Shown: positions 63,392-64,000 of the stretch, in pieces
How positions within the stretch are numbered: position 1 is the stretch's first letter
How the letters are laid out: the number at the start of each line of letters is the position of its first letter
DNA from: Leptasterias polaris
Lineage: Eukaryota; Echinodermata; Asteroidea; Forcipulatida; Asteriidae
DNA: 64,000 bases
NCBI GenBank assembly: GCA_037783415.1
Contig: JAZGTN010000188.1
Span: forward strand, 1,054,001-1,118,000
Direction of reading: 5' to 3'
Position numbers and translations under genes: made by a program
The notes under the pieces: generated by a model
Told to the model about the DNA's origin: nothing
Database searches by the model: none
The model's input: only the letters and a program-made list of their open reading frames with translations

Positions 63392-63477
63392 ATATTTGGC
63401 AAGAAGATACTGGCTGGCCTGGACTCATTTGCTGCACCAATGCTCGAGCTGGTCACTGCCGTGCAGCATGTCGACAA
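63392..63477 (+). CDS. RECK: RECK exon 5 (start of second CC motif)
   Basis: 86 nt between acceptor TTGTTTTTGTAG and donor GTAAGT, entered in phase 1 and left in phase 0. The first codon is completed by the last base of exon 4. It encodes DIWQEDTGWPGLICCTNARA followed by GHCRAACRQ. GWxGLxCC followed by C-x3-C matches the start of the second RECK cysteine motif (GWVGLGCCELAIALECRQACKQ-like in human, from memory). The next exon is not in the window; the following intron begins at 63478. Confidence 0.9.
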
Positions 63478-64000
63478 GTAAGTACATTTTATGCCTTGAT
63501 GGGCTCATCTTCATCAAGCTCAGAATGAGCTGAGTTATGTTACGTTCAGGAGCTGTAACATCAAGGAAACAAGAGTCATGCTAACTTACCGATACCAGTG
63601 GTTTTTCTATCACTAGAAAGTTAGTAAAGCAAACTTGTATTTGAAATGATGGGGCCATTTTGTTTACTTCCATTCATCTTGATTAAGTCAAAGTGAGGCT
63701 ACATTGAATTGTCCTTTCTTGTATGAGGTGCAAATAAGAGCTATCATGGTTGATGTGTATGTAACTGAAGGAAGGTGACCCTTTGGTTTGTTTTGGTGAC
63801 ATATGAGTGACACTTAGTGCTTGCAGCCTTTGGCCAGTGATGCGGTTTGACTGATCAGGACATCAGAGGGGTTTGCCAAAGGGCTTAAAGCAGGGGTTCA
63901 ACAGATCCATGGCAGATCAGAGGGCCAGACACCCCATCGTGACTCCAAACTGCTTAGTGTCTCTGGGTGTAACAACCGACCCTACTGATGACAGGCACCT
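63478..64000. other. RECK: RECK intron 5 (partial)
   Basis: Non-coding to the end of the window. No frame here continues the RECK cysteine pattern. Confidence 0.6.

Noticed and set aside
1..64000. CRISPR arrays, operons or prokaryotic signals
   Set aside because: No regularly spaced direct repeats with unique spacers. The gene structure is spliced and eukaryotic throughout.

Overview
This is an intron-rich animal (metazoan) genomic window. It is AT-rich, has no bacterial-style gene packing, and contains no complete gene. The only convincing coding sequences are short exons bounded by GT-AG splice sites with consistent reading phases. The repeat content (T2/Kolobok-type TTAAAGG elements, a tRNA-Leu-headed SINE, very frequent TAGGCCTA octamers) reminds me of echinoderm genomic sequence. 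That assignment is an inference without database support.

Positions 1-4098, minus strand: the 5' part of a leucine-rich-repeat (LRR) protein gene. Four coding exons are visible (3902-4098, 2409-2480, 1125-1196, 502-582). Exon 1 encodes a signal peptide and a cysteine-rich LRR N-cap. The next three each encode about one LRR and are joined by phase-2 introns. This layout is typical of the LGR/glycoprotein-hormone-receptor and related LRR families. The gene runs off the left edge.

Positions 4099-8857: divergent intergenic region with a TIR-bearing MITE, a LINE-like tail and a more GC-balanced stretch that probably holds the promoter of the next gene.

Positions 8858-64000, plus strand: the 5' end of a RECK orthologue (reversion-inducing cysteine-rich protein with Kazal motifs). 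Five coding exons (8899-8959, 10320-10378, 24565-24639, 40408-40444, 63392-63477) join in frame to give 106 codons. They encode a signal peptide, the complete first cysteine-knot (CC) motif and the start of the second. The introns are 1.4, 14.2, 15.8 and 22.9 kb, so most of the window is RECK intron. A 14-codon upstream ORF ends on the RECK start codon (ATGA overlap).

The introns hold mobile-element remains: T2-type MITEs, a LINE 3' end, two SINEs of one family, a degenerate tRNA, a 79-bp tandem array carrying a tRNA B-box-like motif, and a 1.04-kb TTAA-flanked Kolobok-like element at 58337-59372. That element contains a THAP-domain ORF on one strand and a convergent acidic ORF on the other, and is the most unusual structure here. 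Several GC-balanced islands inside the introns, one with a perfect PBX/MEIS composite site, are candidate enhancers.
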